This document shows positions 35,803 to 47,200 of a stretch of 64,000 nt of DNA, piece by piece. The translations under genes were made by a program, and so were the position numbers. The DNA is from Pogonophryne albipinna. Lineage: Eukaryota; Chordata; Actinopteri; Perciformes; Artedidraconidae. How positions within the stretch are numbered: the stretch's first letter is position 1; each line of letters begins with the position of its first letter. The notes under the pieces were generated by a model. The model was not told the DNA's origin. It saw only the letters and a list, made by a program, of their open reading frames with translations, and made no database searches. The stretch is taken from positions 3,510,715-3,574,714 of the forward strand of contig CM053263.1 in the NCBI GenBank assembly GCA_028583405.1. The letters run 5' to 3'.

Positions 35803-38800
35803 CTGTAAATCAGATTAAAAAAGGAATTACATAATGTTTCTTAGGAGTTCACTTAAGAGCTTAGGAGTCTTTTTACTCCTAGGGTTAGAGTATTTTTCCA
35901 AAAGTAAAATGTGGTGTGCTTCCAAAGAACTATAGATATTATACCAATAAGTCACTCCTCTAACTCCCCATTACCTTCGACGTGGACAATCATTTTAGAA
36001 TCTAGACAATCAAACCACAGAGCTAACTGAACACATTGATTTGCTCAAAATAGATTGTTGTTGACTATTACCTGTTTCTGATGGGAAGAGGTAGCCATTT
36101 TGCAATTTCCTGGCAACTGTGTTGTATGTAGGGCAGACATCTGAGTTTTCACAATAGATTCTTGATGCTTCCGTTGCCTTGAAATTGACACAAATACAAT
36201 TCAAATGAATATCCACATTAAAAGAAACCAAACTGACTCGCATTCGTCACACTACTACACTAGACCCCTAAACACTTAAAATGTCTCTCTATAGCATTAA
36301 ATATCCATGAAAAAATAAGCGTTATTCATATTAAACAGGCAACATTAGGGATTGTTTGGTAAGAATTTCAACAACTCATCTAATTAGCTTAATAATCAGT
36401 TTGATGAGATTTGATTGACAGTGAAACAGCACACCAGCTGGTGTCAGATTCTGATTAAAATGTCGTTCAATCCTGATTGGTGGATGGAAATCCGTGAAAA
36501 ACCATGTGTTCATGTACAGCGTGACTCCATCGCTCAAAGGTAAAAGCTGATTCAGAAGGAAACATTTTGAGGTTTGTCTCACAAAGTGTTCATTAGCACT
36601 GTACCTGTGGAGATGTGAAGCTGTGTGGCAGTGTTGGATTCACACGAACAACGTCTCTTTGCTTCTGTAGATCTGCAGGAGAAATGTATTCTGTCAAATA
36701 ATGTCCCATTATGCAAAATCTTTCGAGTACTTTTCATTAACAGACACACACTCTTACTCTGTGCGGCACATCTGTGTTTGGCCTCCCTCCTCCATTTGGC
36801 CCTTCTGTTTGAAAACCAGACCTTCAAGAGACAAAATATGATCAGATAAATGTGTAAATCTCTATGAGAATTTCAATGATTTAAAAATAAGACTCTACCT
36901 TGATTGTATCCTCAGGGAGTTTGATTTGGGAGGACAGTTTCTCTCTCATGTACATGTCTGCATACTGGCTGTGAGAGAACTCTGATCCAGGGGATAGAAA
37001 CGTGTTTTAAAGTGAGCTTCTCTTAATGGAAAGACGCAGTGTTGTGTGTTTGAGATTTAAAGTCACCTTGCTCTAGAGCCGTGCTCTGCTCCGGGGTGAA
37101 GGTGGTTCGGTTCCTCTGCTGAACACCTTTAGGCTTCTGGTCGCTGCTGCATACGGCCTCAAACATCTTTCTCTCGTTCACCTCTTCTTGAATCAGAGAA
37201 TCTAAATCTGTAGATGCACACATTTTGTTAGATTAAAAGAAAATTCCTATAACAAATGTAGGCTATTTATATAGAAAATCAACAGGCTTGGTTTACATTT
37301 TTGGCTTTAGTTCTGTCATCATATATTAGTGACTGGTTGACAGAGGTGGAAAAAGTACTCAGATTGTGTAATTAAGTTAAACTACCGAAGACCAGGAATA
37401 CTCTGTTACAAGTAAAAGTCCTGCATTAAAATCTTACTCAAATAAAAGTACAAAACTTTTGGCATAAAATATACCTAAAGTACCAAAAGTGAAAAAAATA
37501 AGTTATATTCCATTATGGCCCATATCAGATTTAAAATATGATATAGTTGTATTCTAATTATTAATGCATTAATGTCAATTTTGCACTTGGTAAAGATGGG
37601 GATTATTTAAATTACTTGATATAATGCTGGGTAGTTTAACCTATAATAATACATAATGATTGGTGGGTTTCTAATCTGTAATATAAATCCATACCTGCAA
37701 AGTAGCTAGTAACTTCATTTGTAGAAATAAATGTAGTGGAGTAAAAATAAAAAAATGCATCCAAAATGGAGTCAAGTAAAAGTAAAAAGTAGCATAACTC
37801 AAGTGAAGTAAAATACCTCAAAATCGAACTTCAGTACAGTATTTGAGTAAATGTTAGTTACATTCCACAACTGCTGGTTGTGTATAATGATAATCAGCTG
37901 GAGATAATCAGCTGTTCCTTCTTTCATTTATTCCAGTGATTTACCATCCTCAGTCCTGATGCGGGCATTGGTCTCCATGCACATCGGTCCATGGTCCAAG
38001 TGAATCTTCCTTAAAATTCGATTTATAGACGACACCTTGCGGAACACAGAGAGTAGAAAGCAGCATGTCAAATGCTTGAACAGTTTCGGTCTTATGACAA
38101 CATAAACTTGTCACTTACGCTGGGAACTTTAGAGGCTTTGCATATTCGTGCTGATGAGAGTCGTTTCCGTATTTCCCAGGCAAATATGGTTGGATTTTCC
38201 CTTTTGCACTGGATGATCGTGGTGATGACCCCGGGGGTGAGGAGGCGAGGCCGGCTCCCCCCGATGGTTTTCGGCTGCAGGAGTCCAGTGCGCTGGTAGC
38301 GGCTCAGGATTTTACTGACGCACCCGTTGGAAACCTGAAATACGCATTGGGATAATTTATTAGAATATATTATAAAGTGACAGAGGTGTGCGAAATACTC
38401 AGATCTTGTACTTAAGTCAAAGTAGAAGTAGCCTGCCAGATTTAAGTTAAAAGTCCTGCAATGTTACTCAAGTAACAGAATCAGAAACAGGTTTATTGCC
38501 AATAGGTTAACACACAACAAGGAATTTGCCTTGTCCTATATGCTGCATACATAAACATAATATATAACACAATATAATTAAAAAACTATTTTACGTTAAG
38601 ATATTGAAAAGTATTTACATGGAATCTGGAACCAGGAAGTTCAAGTAGCCTATCATTATGCAGATTGGTCCATTTCAGGATAATATATTATGATATGTTT
38701 TATAATTATTGATAATTAAAGTGTTCTCAAAGCTGGTAAAGGTGCAGCTAGTTTGAATGACTTTGTAGACTGCAGGGTAGCTTGTGGATTTACTCCAGGT

Positions 38801-39491
38801 GGAACTAAAGTCTGATTTAAGAGTTGATTATATTTCACATCATTCTTCCAAATCTGCAGAGTAACTAAAGGTATTAAATAAATGCAGTGGAGTAAAAGTA
38901 CACCATTTACCTCTGAACTTAGGCCTAGTCGAGAAGAAGCACCAAGTCGCAAACAATTGACTCAAGTACAGTGCTTGAGTAACTTGAGTTGTAAAGTAAT
39001 TATTGTATTTACTAGATCTTACATGTGTGAGAATATTAAACCATCAAAACGCCTAAACCACCTTTTCACACTGAAATCTGAATAAATGGGGTTACTGGTG
39101 CAGAACAGTTTTCCGTACCCGCAGGATCCTGGAGATCTGGCTCGGCCGGACTCCCTCCGAGGCCAGCTCGATCATTTTCCTCCTTTTGGACTCCGGAAGA
39201 GGTCTGCCGTTGAGAAACATCCCTCCGAGCTGGTTTACACTTCCACCACCTTGTTATAACACAACATATGCTATTTAAATCTGTTTTACAAAGTGATTTC
39301 AATTGCTTAACCACTCTGGAAAAATAACAAACTTCAATTACATCTACTAAATTGTACATCTGGACTGTGTCTAATGCGCCACAAAGCCTCAGCACATGGT
39401 TTGAGTCTTATAATCTAATTACAGCCTTAAAGTGCAGTATAATGGAATCATAAAACTAACCTTTATTTGGCAGGTCGTTGGCCCCGCACAT
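35480..39491 (-). CDS. pax4: paired box protein Pax-4, complete, 10 coding exons
   Basis: The minus-strand exons join in phase to 1254 bases: 417 residues plus TAA. The protein starts [10 protein letters not shown] and has a paired domain (about 14-140) and a paired-type homeodomain (186-245) with Ser at position 50 ([13 protein letters not shown]). No octapeptide is evident between them. A 170-residue C-terminal tail is rich in Ser/Thr/Pro. Lack of the octapeptide and the divergence of the paired domain separate it from Pax2/3/5/7/8 and point to the Pax4/6 group; poor conservation relative to the near-invariant Pax6 and the position beside snd1 point to Pax4. Known role: transcription factor for beta and delta cells of the pancreas. 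The protein is longer than human PAX4 (343), largely because of the tail. Four MITE copies sit in or next to the gene. Confidence 0.92.
36072..36177 (-). CDS. pax4: pax4 coding exon 9
   Basis: It encodes [19 protein letters not shown] to FPSET, part of the tail. The acceptor is TTCAAG and the donor ACAG|GTAATA. It is supported by phase and open frame more than by a known motif. Confidence 0.75.
36178..36604 (-). other. pax4: pax4 intron 8
   Basis: 427 bases with no recognised feature. Confidence 0.55.
36605..36672 (-). CDS. pax4: pax4 coding exon 8
   Basis: It encodes [19 protein letters not shown] to SPQ. The acceptor is CTGCAG and the donor CAG|GTACAG. Confidence 0.75.
36758..36821 (-). 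CDS. pax4: pax4 coding exon 7: homeodomain helix 3
   Basis: It encodes [20 protein letters not shown], the recognition helix. The intron before Val47 of the homeodomain is where Pax4/6 genes have one. Confidence 0.93.
36899..36981 (-). CDS. pax4: pax4 coding exon 6: homeodomain helices 1-2
   Basis: It encodes [20 protein letters not shown] to DTIK. The donor is AAG|GTAGAG. Confidence 0.9.
37067..37207 (-). CDS. pax4: pax4 coding exon 5: linker and homeodomain N-arm
   Basis: It encodes the linker [16 protein letters not shown] and onward to [18 protein letters not shown]. The donor is CAAG|GTGACT. Confidence 0.92.
37208..37944 (-). other. pax4: pax4 intron 4
   Basis: 737 bases, mostly MITE copy B (37341-37873). 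Confidence 0.7.
37341..37873. mobile_element. hAT-type MITE, copy B, in pax4 intron 4
   Basis: The ends CAGAGGTGGAAAAAGTACTC and the complement of CATTCCACAACTG are imperfect inverted repeats. The 8-base flanks CTGGTTGA and CTGGTTGT differ at one position, a decayed hAT-type target duplication. Confidence 0.85.
37945..38035 (-). CDS. pax4: pax4 coding exon 4: end of paired domain
   Basis: It encodes [20 protein letters not shown] to [12 protein letters not shown] is the last helix of the paired domain. Confidence 0.92.
38119..38334 (-). CDS. pax4: pax4 coding exon 3: central paired domain
   Basis: It encodes [32 protein letters not shown] and FAWEIRKRL. These are the hallmark segments of the paired domain ([14 protein letters not shown]+PR, FAWEIR). 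Confidence 0.96.
38381..38991. mobile_element. hAT-type MITE, copy C, in pax4 intron 2
   Basis: It starts CAGAGGTGTGCGAAATACTC and shares the internal GGTGCAGCTAGTTTGAATGAC segment with copies A and D. The flanks TAAAGTGA (38373-38380) and TAAAGTAA (38992-38999) are a near-perfect 8-base duplication. The right terminus is diverged. Confidence 0.75.
38475..38640 (-). mobile_element. nested LINE 3'-tail insertion inside MITE copy C
   Basis: 166 bases beginning CAGAATCAGAAACAGGTTTA and continuing TTGCCAA, AAGGAATTTGCCTTG: the 3' end of a fish LINE in minus orientation. TCAAGTA (38468-38474 and 38641-38647) flanks it as a target duplication, and the surrounding MITE is continuous without it. Confidence 0.75.
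39119..39249 (-). CDS. pax4: pax4 coding exon 2: start of paired domain
   Basis: It encodes [20 protein letters not shown] to [21 protein letters not shown] is the start of a paired domain. The acceptor is ACAAG and the donor CGG|GTACGG. Confidence 0.95.
39461..39491 (-). CDS. pax4: pax4 coding exon 1
   Basis: A 31-base coding piece, [10 protein letters not shown] plus one base, with donor AAAG|GTTAGT. It restores Gly in phase with exon 2; exon 2 has an in-frame TAA just upstream, so a separate start exon is needed. The same reading frame stays open upstream, so a longer N-terminus is possible but has no support. Confidence 0.78.
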
Positions 39492-39678
39492 CTCAGCTGG
39501 CTCCGAGGCTTGATGGTGAAGTTGCTGATAAAAACAAATGCACTGCTTCCAAAAACACCTTTATGATATAAAAATGGCACAACCAAACAAAATGTCGCTT
39601 GTAGAGAAAATGAAATGTCCAGGTAGCTCCGCGCATCTCTGATAAATGACAATGAGAGGATCACGCCCTTCAGCAGAC

Positions 39679-39686
39679 ATTTATAG
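39679..39686 (-). promoter_or_regulatory. pax4: pax4 TATA-like box
   Basis: CTATAAAT on the minus strand, about 190 bases before the ATG. It is the only good TATA match there; no transcript start is known from the sequence. Confidence 0.45.
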
Positions 39687-39727
39687 ACCTGCAGACCTGC
39701 ATGACGTGTGGCCTGCTACCTGAAATG

Positions 39728-40242
39728 CAGAGGTGGAAGTACACAGATCGTGTACTTAAGAAAAAGTAGAAGTACCAGAGTGTATACTCCATTAAAAGTA
39801 AGTCCTGCATTCAAAATGCTGCTCAAGTAAAAGTACAAAAGTATTAGCGTCAACATATACTTAGAGTGCCAAGAGTAAAAGTACTCATTGTGCAGATTGC
39901 GCCATTTCAGAATAACATATATGATATGTTTTATAGATTGATCATTAAAGTGTTCTCAAAGCTGGTAAAGGTGCAGCTAGTTTGAATGACTTTGTAGACT
40001 GCAGGGTAGCTTGTGAATTTACTCCAGGTGGAACTAAAGTCTGATTTAACACTTGATTAGATTTCACATCATTAATCCAAATATGAAAAGTAACTAAAGA
40101 TATTAAATAAATGTAGTAGAGTAATAGTACACGATTTACCTCTGAGTTGTAGTGGGGAAATACAAATGAGCAAAATTTGAGATAAGTCCCTCAACATTTT
40201 ACTTAATACTTGAGTAAATCTACTTAGTTATTTTACACCATG
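39728..40242. mobile_element. hAT-type MITE, copy D, upstream of pax4
   Basis: CAGAGGTGGAAGTACACAG opens the element and the complement of TTTTACACCATG closes it. The 8-base duplication CTGAAATG (39720-39727 and 40243-40250) is exact. It is the best preserved copy and defines the family as hAT-type. Confidence 0.92.
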
Positions 40243-40250
40243 CTGAAATG

Positions 40251-43200
40251 TCAATATTGCCTTTAAGCGAAAGTTTATATTATTTAGCAAAATGGACTTT
40301 TACGTGTGTTGGCCTTGTAGGTCTTTAAGACATTTCTCTTCAAGACATTTCTTTCAGGAATATTCAAAAACAAGAACCTATGTGATTCAAGCATCAGAGG
40401 AAGGATTGAGTCATGGACATTAAATATTCTGGAACATTCCTCCAAAGAAGGAAGCTTACATTTCACGTCGATCTAGTTAGTATGCACATACAAAGGTAAT
40501 AAAGTATTGTACAAATAATAAAAAATATCTGAGTTACGGCTCCATAAACTAGATTCACTTCTAGGATGTTATTAAAAAAAATACCACAATTTTTGCACCG
40601 TCTTGTTTGGGGCAATATCATTTTATTCGTGAGAACAGTGAACTGGATAAAGGTTGCATTTCTTGCTCCGCATTATAAGCGCATATATCCACTTATCCGT
40701 CTAAATCGTGATTTGATTCAAAAGGTCTGTGTACTGCTGTTACTACAGAGTTAACATACTAATATAGATTTTGTCATCCAGATTGGTCTACTTTTGCGCA
40801 GTGGCTGCACACAATCTCAATCAGACACATCCATTGTCAGTGCAACACAAATCAGTGTTTAACTTTCTGAATCGGTGCATGTTTTACAATTACATTTAAG
40901 TTACAAGTGCCATCTTTCAAAGCAGCTAAAAATATCAACACTATATGCTTCCCATCCTTTAGTGACTTTAACACTTGTGGTCACGTGACTCGAGCATTCT
41001 TTCCCAGCCTAAGTGGCTCAGATTAAAAGGATCTCTGGTGTCCTTTCATAAAACAAACATTTGGAAATCTGCGCCAATGACGACTGCCATATGGTAAAGT
41101 GCTTTTGATAAATCATAAATCCATCACCCTGACTCTCTTTATTACATTTTCTTTTAAAACGTGAACAAATAGACTCGTATGTGGGCGCAAGAAGAGGGCC
41201 AATTGGGGGACCTCGTTTATCCAGAAGAGGGAGGCTAAAATAACCCTCACAGATGTTCCTTGGGCAGCCAGCAGATAAAAATGCGTTGTAAACGTTTCGA
41301 AGGGAAATATTTGACGAGCAAATATTAGCCCATGCGAAAAACCCACACGAGGCTCGTCTTTTGGCCTGTTTAATGACTAATTGAATATCATTAGTTGGGT
41401 CCACACAGATCGAAGTGCCACCGAAATAAAGCCTGAGATTTTAAAATGCCATATGGCCCAAATTATACATTAACCATGGGTTAGAGGACAATAATACTCT
41501 CTGTGTACAATCAGCAGGTTAGATAGAGGACATCCATTTTGGACACCATCATCTCCTTGCCAACCGAGACAATGGAAAAACAAAGCGAGCCTTTTTATTT
41601 ATTAGCACGAAGTTAATGAGGTCATTGATTTATATTACTTTATAGCTCGTACAGTGTGTGCCAAACGACGATGATTAAAGTACTTAGGTTGTGTTGTTAA
41701 GACATTACCTAATATTCGTGGTGCGTAAATTCGAATCTGGGCTCGCCAATAGAGGGAGCGGGAGTTTATAAGTCTGAATCGTGCCAAAAAAAAGTTTGCA
41801 TTTTACTACGATATTTGAGGTGTTTTTGGCTTGCATAAAACACGTATGTCGTTGCTTTACTGCGCCTTGAAGCGTTCAGAAATGTGGGGTATTCATCCGC
41901 GTAAAAAGTTTCCAAAACCTCTCCAGTGCGCACTAAGGTGTAGTTTGCGCAACGGAGCTGCCTCCCTGGTCGATTCTCTACAAAGTTTCTTCATACTTTT
42001 ATGAGCTTTGGTATCTTCCATTTTGATTTTTACTCGAGTTAATGTTTTTTTATTCTGTAAAAGCAGACGCTTGCGTAAATCCTTTATCTGCATCCTACAA
42101 TTTATAGAGGTGCCATAGTGCAGATTGCAGGAGTGGGCTTACACGCAAAAATAGTTTTAACTCGGTTTAGTATACAGAAAAAGTCCATGACAGATTTTGT
42201 GTTAACTTTGCGCACAAAACGATCACATGCGTATGGGATGTTAATAACTAAATTACCTAAAAGCTTTCACTGTTACCTTGTATCCTCTTCTTGGTAAAAG
42301 TGCAGAGAAGCGAATAGCGTGCTGCAAAGACAATGAAGCTACCTGAAGAACACAGTTGGCAATCTTAAACAGTGTACTGAATTAAATCTTTATTAAAATA
42401 CATGCATTTATTTCATGAAAATTTAACTCTGGGAGCCTCTATTTATCACTCTAATATAGGAGAAATAAACAACAAATATACAAGTAAATAAGTCATTATT
42501 TCTACAATCTGATACCAACTCATTGTATATTTATTACTGATCATGTTTTCCCACCCCTCAGGTCATATCACAATGCTAATTTCGGTCCTGAAACAACTGA
42601 ACTAAGTGAGTAAACAAATAACAGTTTGACAATGTTTAGTTAAACATATTTATTTACATCTAAGCTACTATAAAATAGGTTGCAACAATTTAAATTGATT
42701 AGATATTTAGTTAAATATAGGAATAGAGCGATATGAAAATTACACTTTAATGCAGAAAAATAAATCCTTCTTTTAGATGCTATCTTTCCTGGTGCTTCTC
42801 ACACTGCTAGCTGATATAGTTCAGTTCCCTTATACTGTGGCCTCAAACCAACTACATACCAACGGGTCATTTTGGACCTCTATGCCAAGGAGCATTCTGT
42901 CTCTCACACACAGTTCATGGTAGTCAAGACAGACAAGTAGACAAGCTACTCCTTTTGGGAATTAATGTCAGAGCATTAAAACAGGTCATAAAAACATCTC
43001 AAGGTATTTAGCCTGCAAATATTTAGAATAGGTCCCATGAGCAATAATGTTCTTTGCCAGCAATGGCCTGTTTCCCACTCACACAGTTACTCACAATAAC
43101 ATATGAGATCTGCCAAGTACAACTGAGCAGCAGCAGAACAAAACAGGCAATATCAAATCAAAATCTTCTGGTGCAAGATTATCCCCAATGTTATTATATC

Positions 43201-43830
43201 GCAGCAAAATTGACAGGGAGGTTGAGATTTCATATTCATTTTAACGCAAATCTTATTTCAGTTTAAAGTGACATGCAATCTGTGATAACATTAACTTTAA
43301 CAATAGGTGTCATATAACAGTGATGCACAATACTTGCAGCCAACATTAATGATATTAATTCCACCTGATTATTTCCAGTCCAAACGTCTATTGTGAAAAG
43401 GGTCCATAAGTTAATCAACAGTTCCATTTTCAGAAGTATTGAATTGAACATCTTTTGTATTTGGTGATGCACAGTGTACAATTGCATATTTGTGTGTAGG
43501 CCTTAGTCTGACAACGTGTGAAATGTTGTAAGTTAAATTCAAATGATTTGGTAAAAAAAGGTCTCACATATATACTATGAAATCCTTTTCTGTTTATTTC
43601 ATTTCCATCTTGGAATCTTGTGGAGAAAGCTGCTGGACCAACCAAAATGAAGAGAAGAAGATATGCAGGAGATCGTGTGGGTTTACAATACTTATAATAA
43701 GGTACAATATATTAAACAATACAATTTAATGCAAATCCAGCATTTGTAATATATTGTTGAAACCTCTTTTGTGCTCACGAACCCCAATTTCTTACTGGAA
43801 ACTGTTGCTAAATGTATAGTTAATTTGTCA
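40251..43830. other. pax4-snd1 intergenic region
   Basis: No coding exon is recognised. 41000-41460 is a moderately GC-balanced block that stands out from the AT-rich surroundings and contains homeobox-type TAAT words (see findings). The 128-codon minus-strand frame inside it lacks any family motif. Confidence 0.5.
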
Positions 43831-44178
43831 TTGTATAGTCTCGCTTGTGTGGACCCAACATTTCCGTCAGCCCGTGAAGGCAGCATTGTAGTGTTAACTC
43901 TATGCTGACGTGTCTCACGTCTTGCTCCGGAAGACGTTATTTCAATTCGCTTACGCGGTGAATAAGCGCTGCATTCGCTCCCATTCATTGTGCTTACCGG
44001 ACCCGGATATATTTTGACGTGTGTGTATGCATGGAAAAGTGTGTTTCCGGTATAACGTGTGTGTTGATCGGTGCTCAGCCTTTTTCTCTTGGCTTTCAGT
44101 AGAACAGTCATTCACTACAGAGTCCAAGCTCCCTCACCTGCTCACCCGTTAACGGCGTTATATCTTAAACCAGTGGAC
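43831..44178 (+). promoter_or_regulatory. snd1: snd1 promoter and 5' UTR (inferred)
   Basis: The region upstream of the snd1 ATG has more CpG than the flank and contains ETS-type sites CCGGAAG (43927-43933) and TTTCCGGT (44044-44051), with no TATA box. This fits the promoter of a widely expressed gene. Confidence 0.45.
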
Positions 44179-44253
44179 ATGGCATCTGTTTCGGCACCAG
44201 CTCAGGCTGCAGCAGCTCCGGCTGCTTCCCTGCAAAGAGGAATTGTGAAAATG
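44179..44253 (+). CDS. snd1: snd1 coding exon 1
   Basis: It encodes [20 protein letters not shown] to KM. The ATG context is GGACATGG. The Ala-rich start varies between species; QRGIVKM is conserved. Confidence 0.93.
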
Positions 44254-47200
44254 GTAGGAATCCTAACAAAAATATGTGAGCTCACTACGTGAACCTAGGC
44301 ATACAGCTAGATAGCGTAGTGAGCTAGGAGCTTATAGAGGCTGAAGTAACTGAGGTTGTCATACAACTTTATTTAAAGTTATATGACGAAATATATGCAA
44401 CTGTCCGTTAAATGCCAGAGTTGGCAACGTGTCACTTACAACTGTCACTTGCATTCAGCTCACCTGCTAACATCTGATAGCATTAGCTAGTCTGCTCTAG
44501 CATTTGCTAGCCTGCTAATAAGCTGAAGCCTATTGACGTTAGCACATGTGTGCTATCTTGCTAGTTAGCTTTAACTTTCAACTGGCAATTTCAGCTGAAA
44601 TATAAATGTATTGACAAGTTTCGTGCAGCTGTTAAAGATTCACTGCTATTAGACAAAGTCAATTCGCATACACTTATAGTAAAGCTGGTTGGAAACTGAC
44701 ATTAATTACTAAGTTGACGTTAACTCGGTTAATAATAACAAATGTTTAGTTTCCCAGCTATTAGCTAGCTGACGGTTACCTAACGGTCGTTAACTGTCCA
44801 ACAAGTGTTGATTTATATAAACAAAGTTCGTGGTCTGTAATGATAGAAACAAAGAGTTGACAGCGTTTACGCATTTTATTATACTTATTGGTCCCACGTC
44901 AATAGGTACTTAGCCAAGTAGCGTGTAAGCTAACGCTGAGGCTTTTCCTCATATCACTTTTTTATTGTCTCTCTTAGCATTTCCCATAAGTGCTATTGTG
45001 ACGTATTTCAGCAGTTAAAGTCCCGGTTATCAACGTTAGGAAATCGTAGATTCAATTGGTTGGTTTATGGGTCCCGAGCCTTCAAGTCAGACAGCATTTC
45101 CCCAGTCTGCCGGTTAAAACCGACCACGGGAAACTGACACGTAGCCTCAGCTTTCTGGCCCCGATAATCTCCCATTCAACTTGGTTATTTGTAGTCGCTG
45201 CTGTTACTTCATCTTCTTCGCTTTTGGATTCGACCTTGCACTTTGTCCTAAAGGAGAGATAACCCTTAAGTCAATAAACTAGAATAAGTTAGTATAATTT
45301 ATCAGCGAATGCCTTGCATAGTTCATATTTTGAGCCCTTGGACAGTGCCCAGTATACCCACAGTCTTGTGTATGCCACCAAGAAACAGATAGGCAGCAGA
45401 TTAATTCGGACTAATAAGGTTTTAAACTGTATGTTAGGTTGTTTTAGATGTTAATATTATTAGGAAAATATTTCCCCCCCGTGCGTTGTATCAAGGGCTG
45501 TTTTAATTACTGTGGTTACTACCGAAAAAACAAGTTAGAACTGGTGTCCTCCCTTGAGAAGGTAGTTTGTGTATTACACTCCGTTGGGTTAACTACCAAA
45601 GGAATTGAGGGTTTTGTGAAGGTCTGTTGATGTACTATAATCTGAGTAGTTTGTTTGAAATTAGTTTGGTTAGAGTTTTAATATGCTTGAAAGAGGTGAT
45701 CCATGTTGTGTATTGCATTCCAAGTGGAACGTGTACCTTTTTTAAATAGAGACGTGGGGGTAGTGCCTCTTTTTTAGTCATGCCAGCCAGTGTATAAAAA
45801 CTACTGTCACACTCCGGTTTAGCTTATACTTTGAGGGACTGAGTCAGATAGCGGGGAATGGTGGTGACTTGATGAAAGACTTTATCTAGCCCACATCTTA
45901 GATCAACAGCCCCCAGTGATGCTCCCTGCAGAGGAGAGTCCGCAGATAAAAGGTGTTTGCTCAGATTCGTGTAAATGCCATGGTTGTCAAACCCAAGAGT
46001 AGGTTATCTTTTTTTTTTTTTTGTATTTAGCTACGTTATCAGATAGTGTGATCTCCCCTTGTCTTTGAATGACATAGTGTCTCCATGGAAACATGCAACC
46101 TGAAGTTGCTTTTCAACTCTATAAAAGTTTGTCCTTTAACATCTTTTAAGATTTAGCTAATTTAGAGCTACTTCCGATTTTGTATATTGGAAACGGATTT
46201 GCATTCACGCACAAGCTCGGATCTAATTCTCTAAATTGATGATTTTCTTTTTTTTGTGCTTATTAACTGTACTTGTTTATGTTACAGCTGTTTAGAATAA
46301 GTCCTCCATGAGCCTCTCATAGTGCTTATCAGATTTACACTTGCTGCAAGGCAAACACAAATACAATGGATTACTGATTGTACCAGAGTGCATGTCATGT
46401 CAGAGGAAACAGAAACTGAAGGCTACCCCTCATTTATTTCCTTCCACACGTGTTGTGGTCTGGTATATGTTTGTGGCCTGTAAAATGAATTATGTTCTTT
46501 GTGATTTAAACAGATTTAAAAAAACAAGAAGAGTGTTAAGGATATTATCTCCCGATTGAAACGGTGGCATAGACAAATCATTGTACTGTTGATTTTATCG
46601 CCTCAATTGACGTTGTTTTTGTTTTTGTCATCTCTCTCAGGTCTTGTCGGGCTGTGCTATCATTGTTCGGGGCCAGCCTCGAGGTGGCCCCCCCCCAGAG
46701 CGTCAGATCAATCTCAGTAATATCCGAGCGGGGGCCATGGCCCGTCGAGCCGCTCAGGCCCAGCCCGACAGCAAGGACACCCCCGATGAGGTGAGCAGTT
46801 CTATCCCATTGTGTTTGTTTGTTTGTTTTTATTTGTGTGTTTGGCAAAGGCAGAACAAGGTCGCCCTGCAGAACAAACTATGATATTTGTTTTTTTCTTT
46901 CACATGGCTTTGCCTAATCTTTTTCCATTCATTATTCATGAATTGGTATTCCAAACATGCTTGATTGTATAAATGACTATAAAGACTAGCAATTCTCTAT
47001 TGAACTCGAGACTTTAAGATGCCACTGGTTTAATTTTCTTCACTATTTCAAAAAGTCCATCAATTATTTATCACAGCTAGATGAAACTACTGTCTGTTCT
47101 GTTGCCCGTTTTTTAAATGTATTTAAATCTATTCGTATCAATTGTGTCGGGACTGAAATCTCTGCTTTTCATTATTAAATAAGTTTCCTATATGGTTTCG

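Larger units (their letters stand above)
38335..39118 (-). other. pax4: pax4 intron 2
   Basis: 784 bases, mostly MITE copy C with a nested LINE-tail insertion. Confidence 0.7.

Noticed and set aside
40284..40466. 60-codon minus-strand frame near 40.4 kb
   Set aside because: No motif, no plausible splice partners, AT-rich surroundings.
41018..41404. 128-codon minus-strand frame between pax4 and snd1
   Set aside because: No family motif or splice context; more likely non-coding. Kept only as a possible enhancer block.
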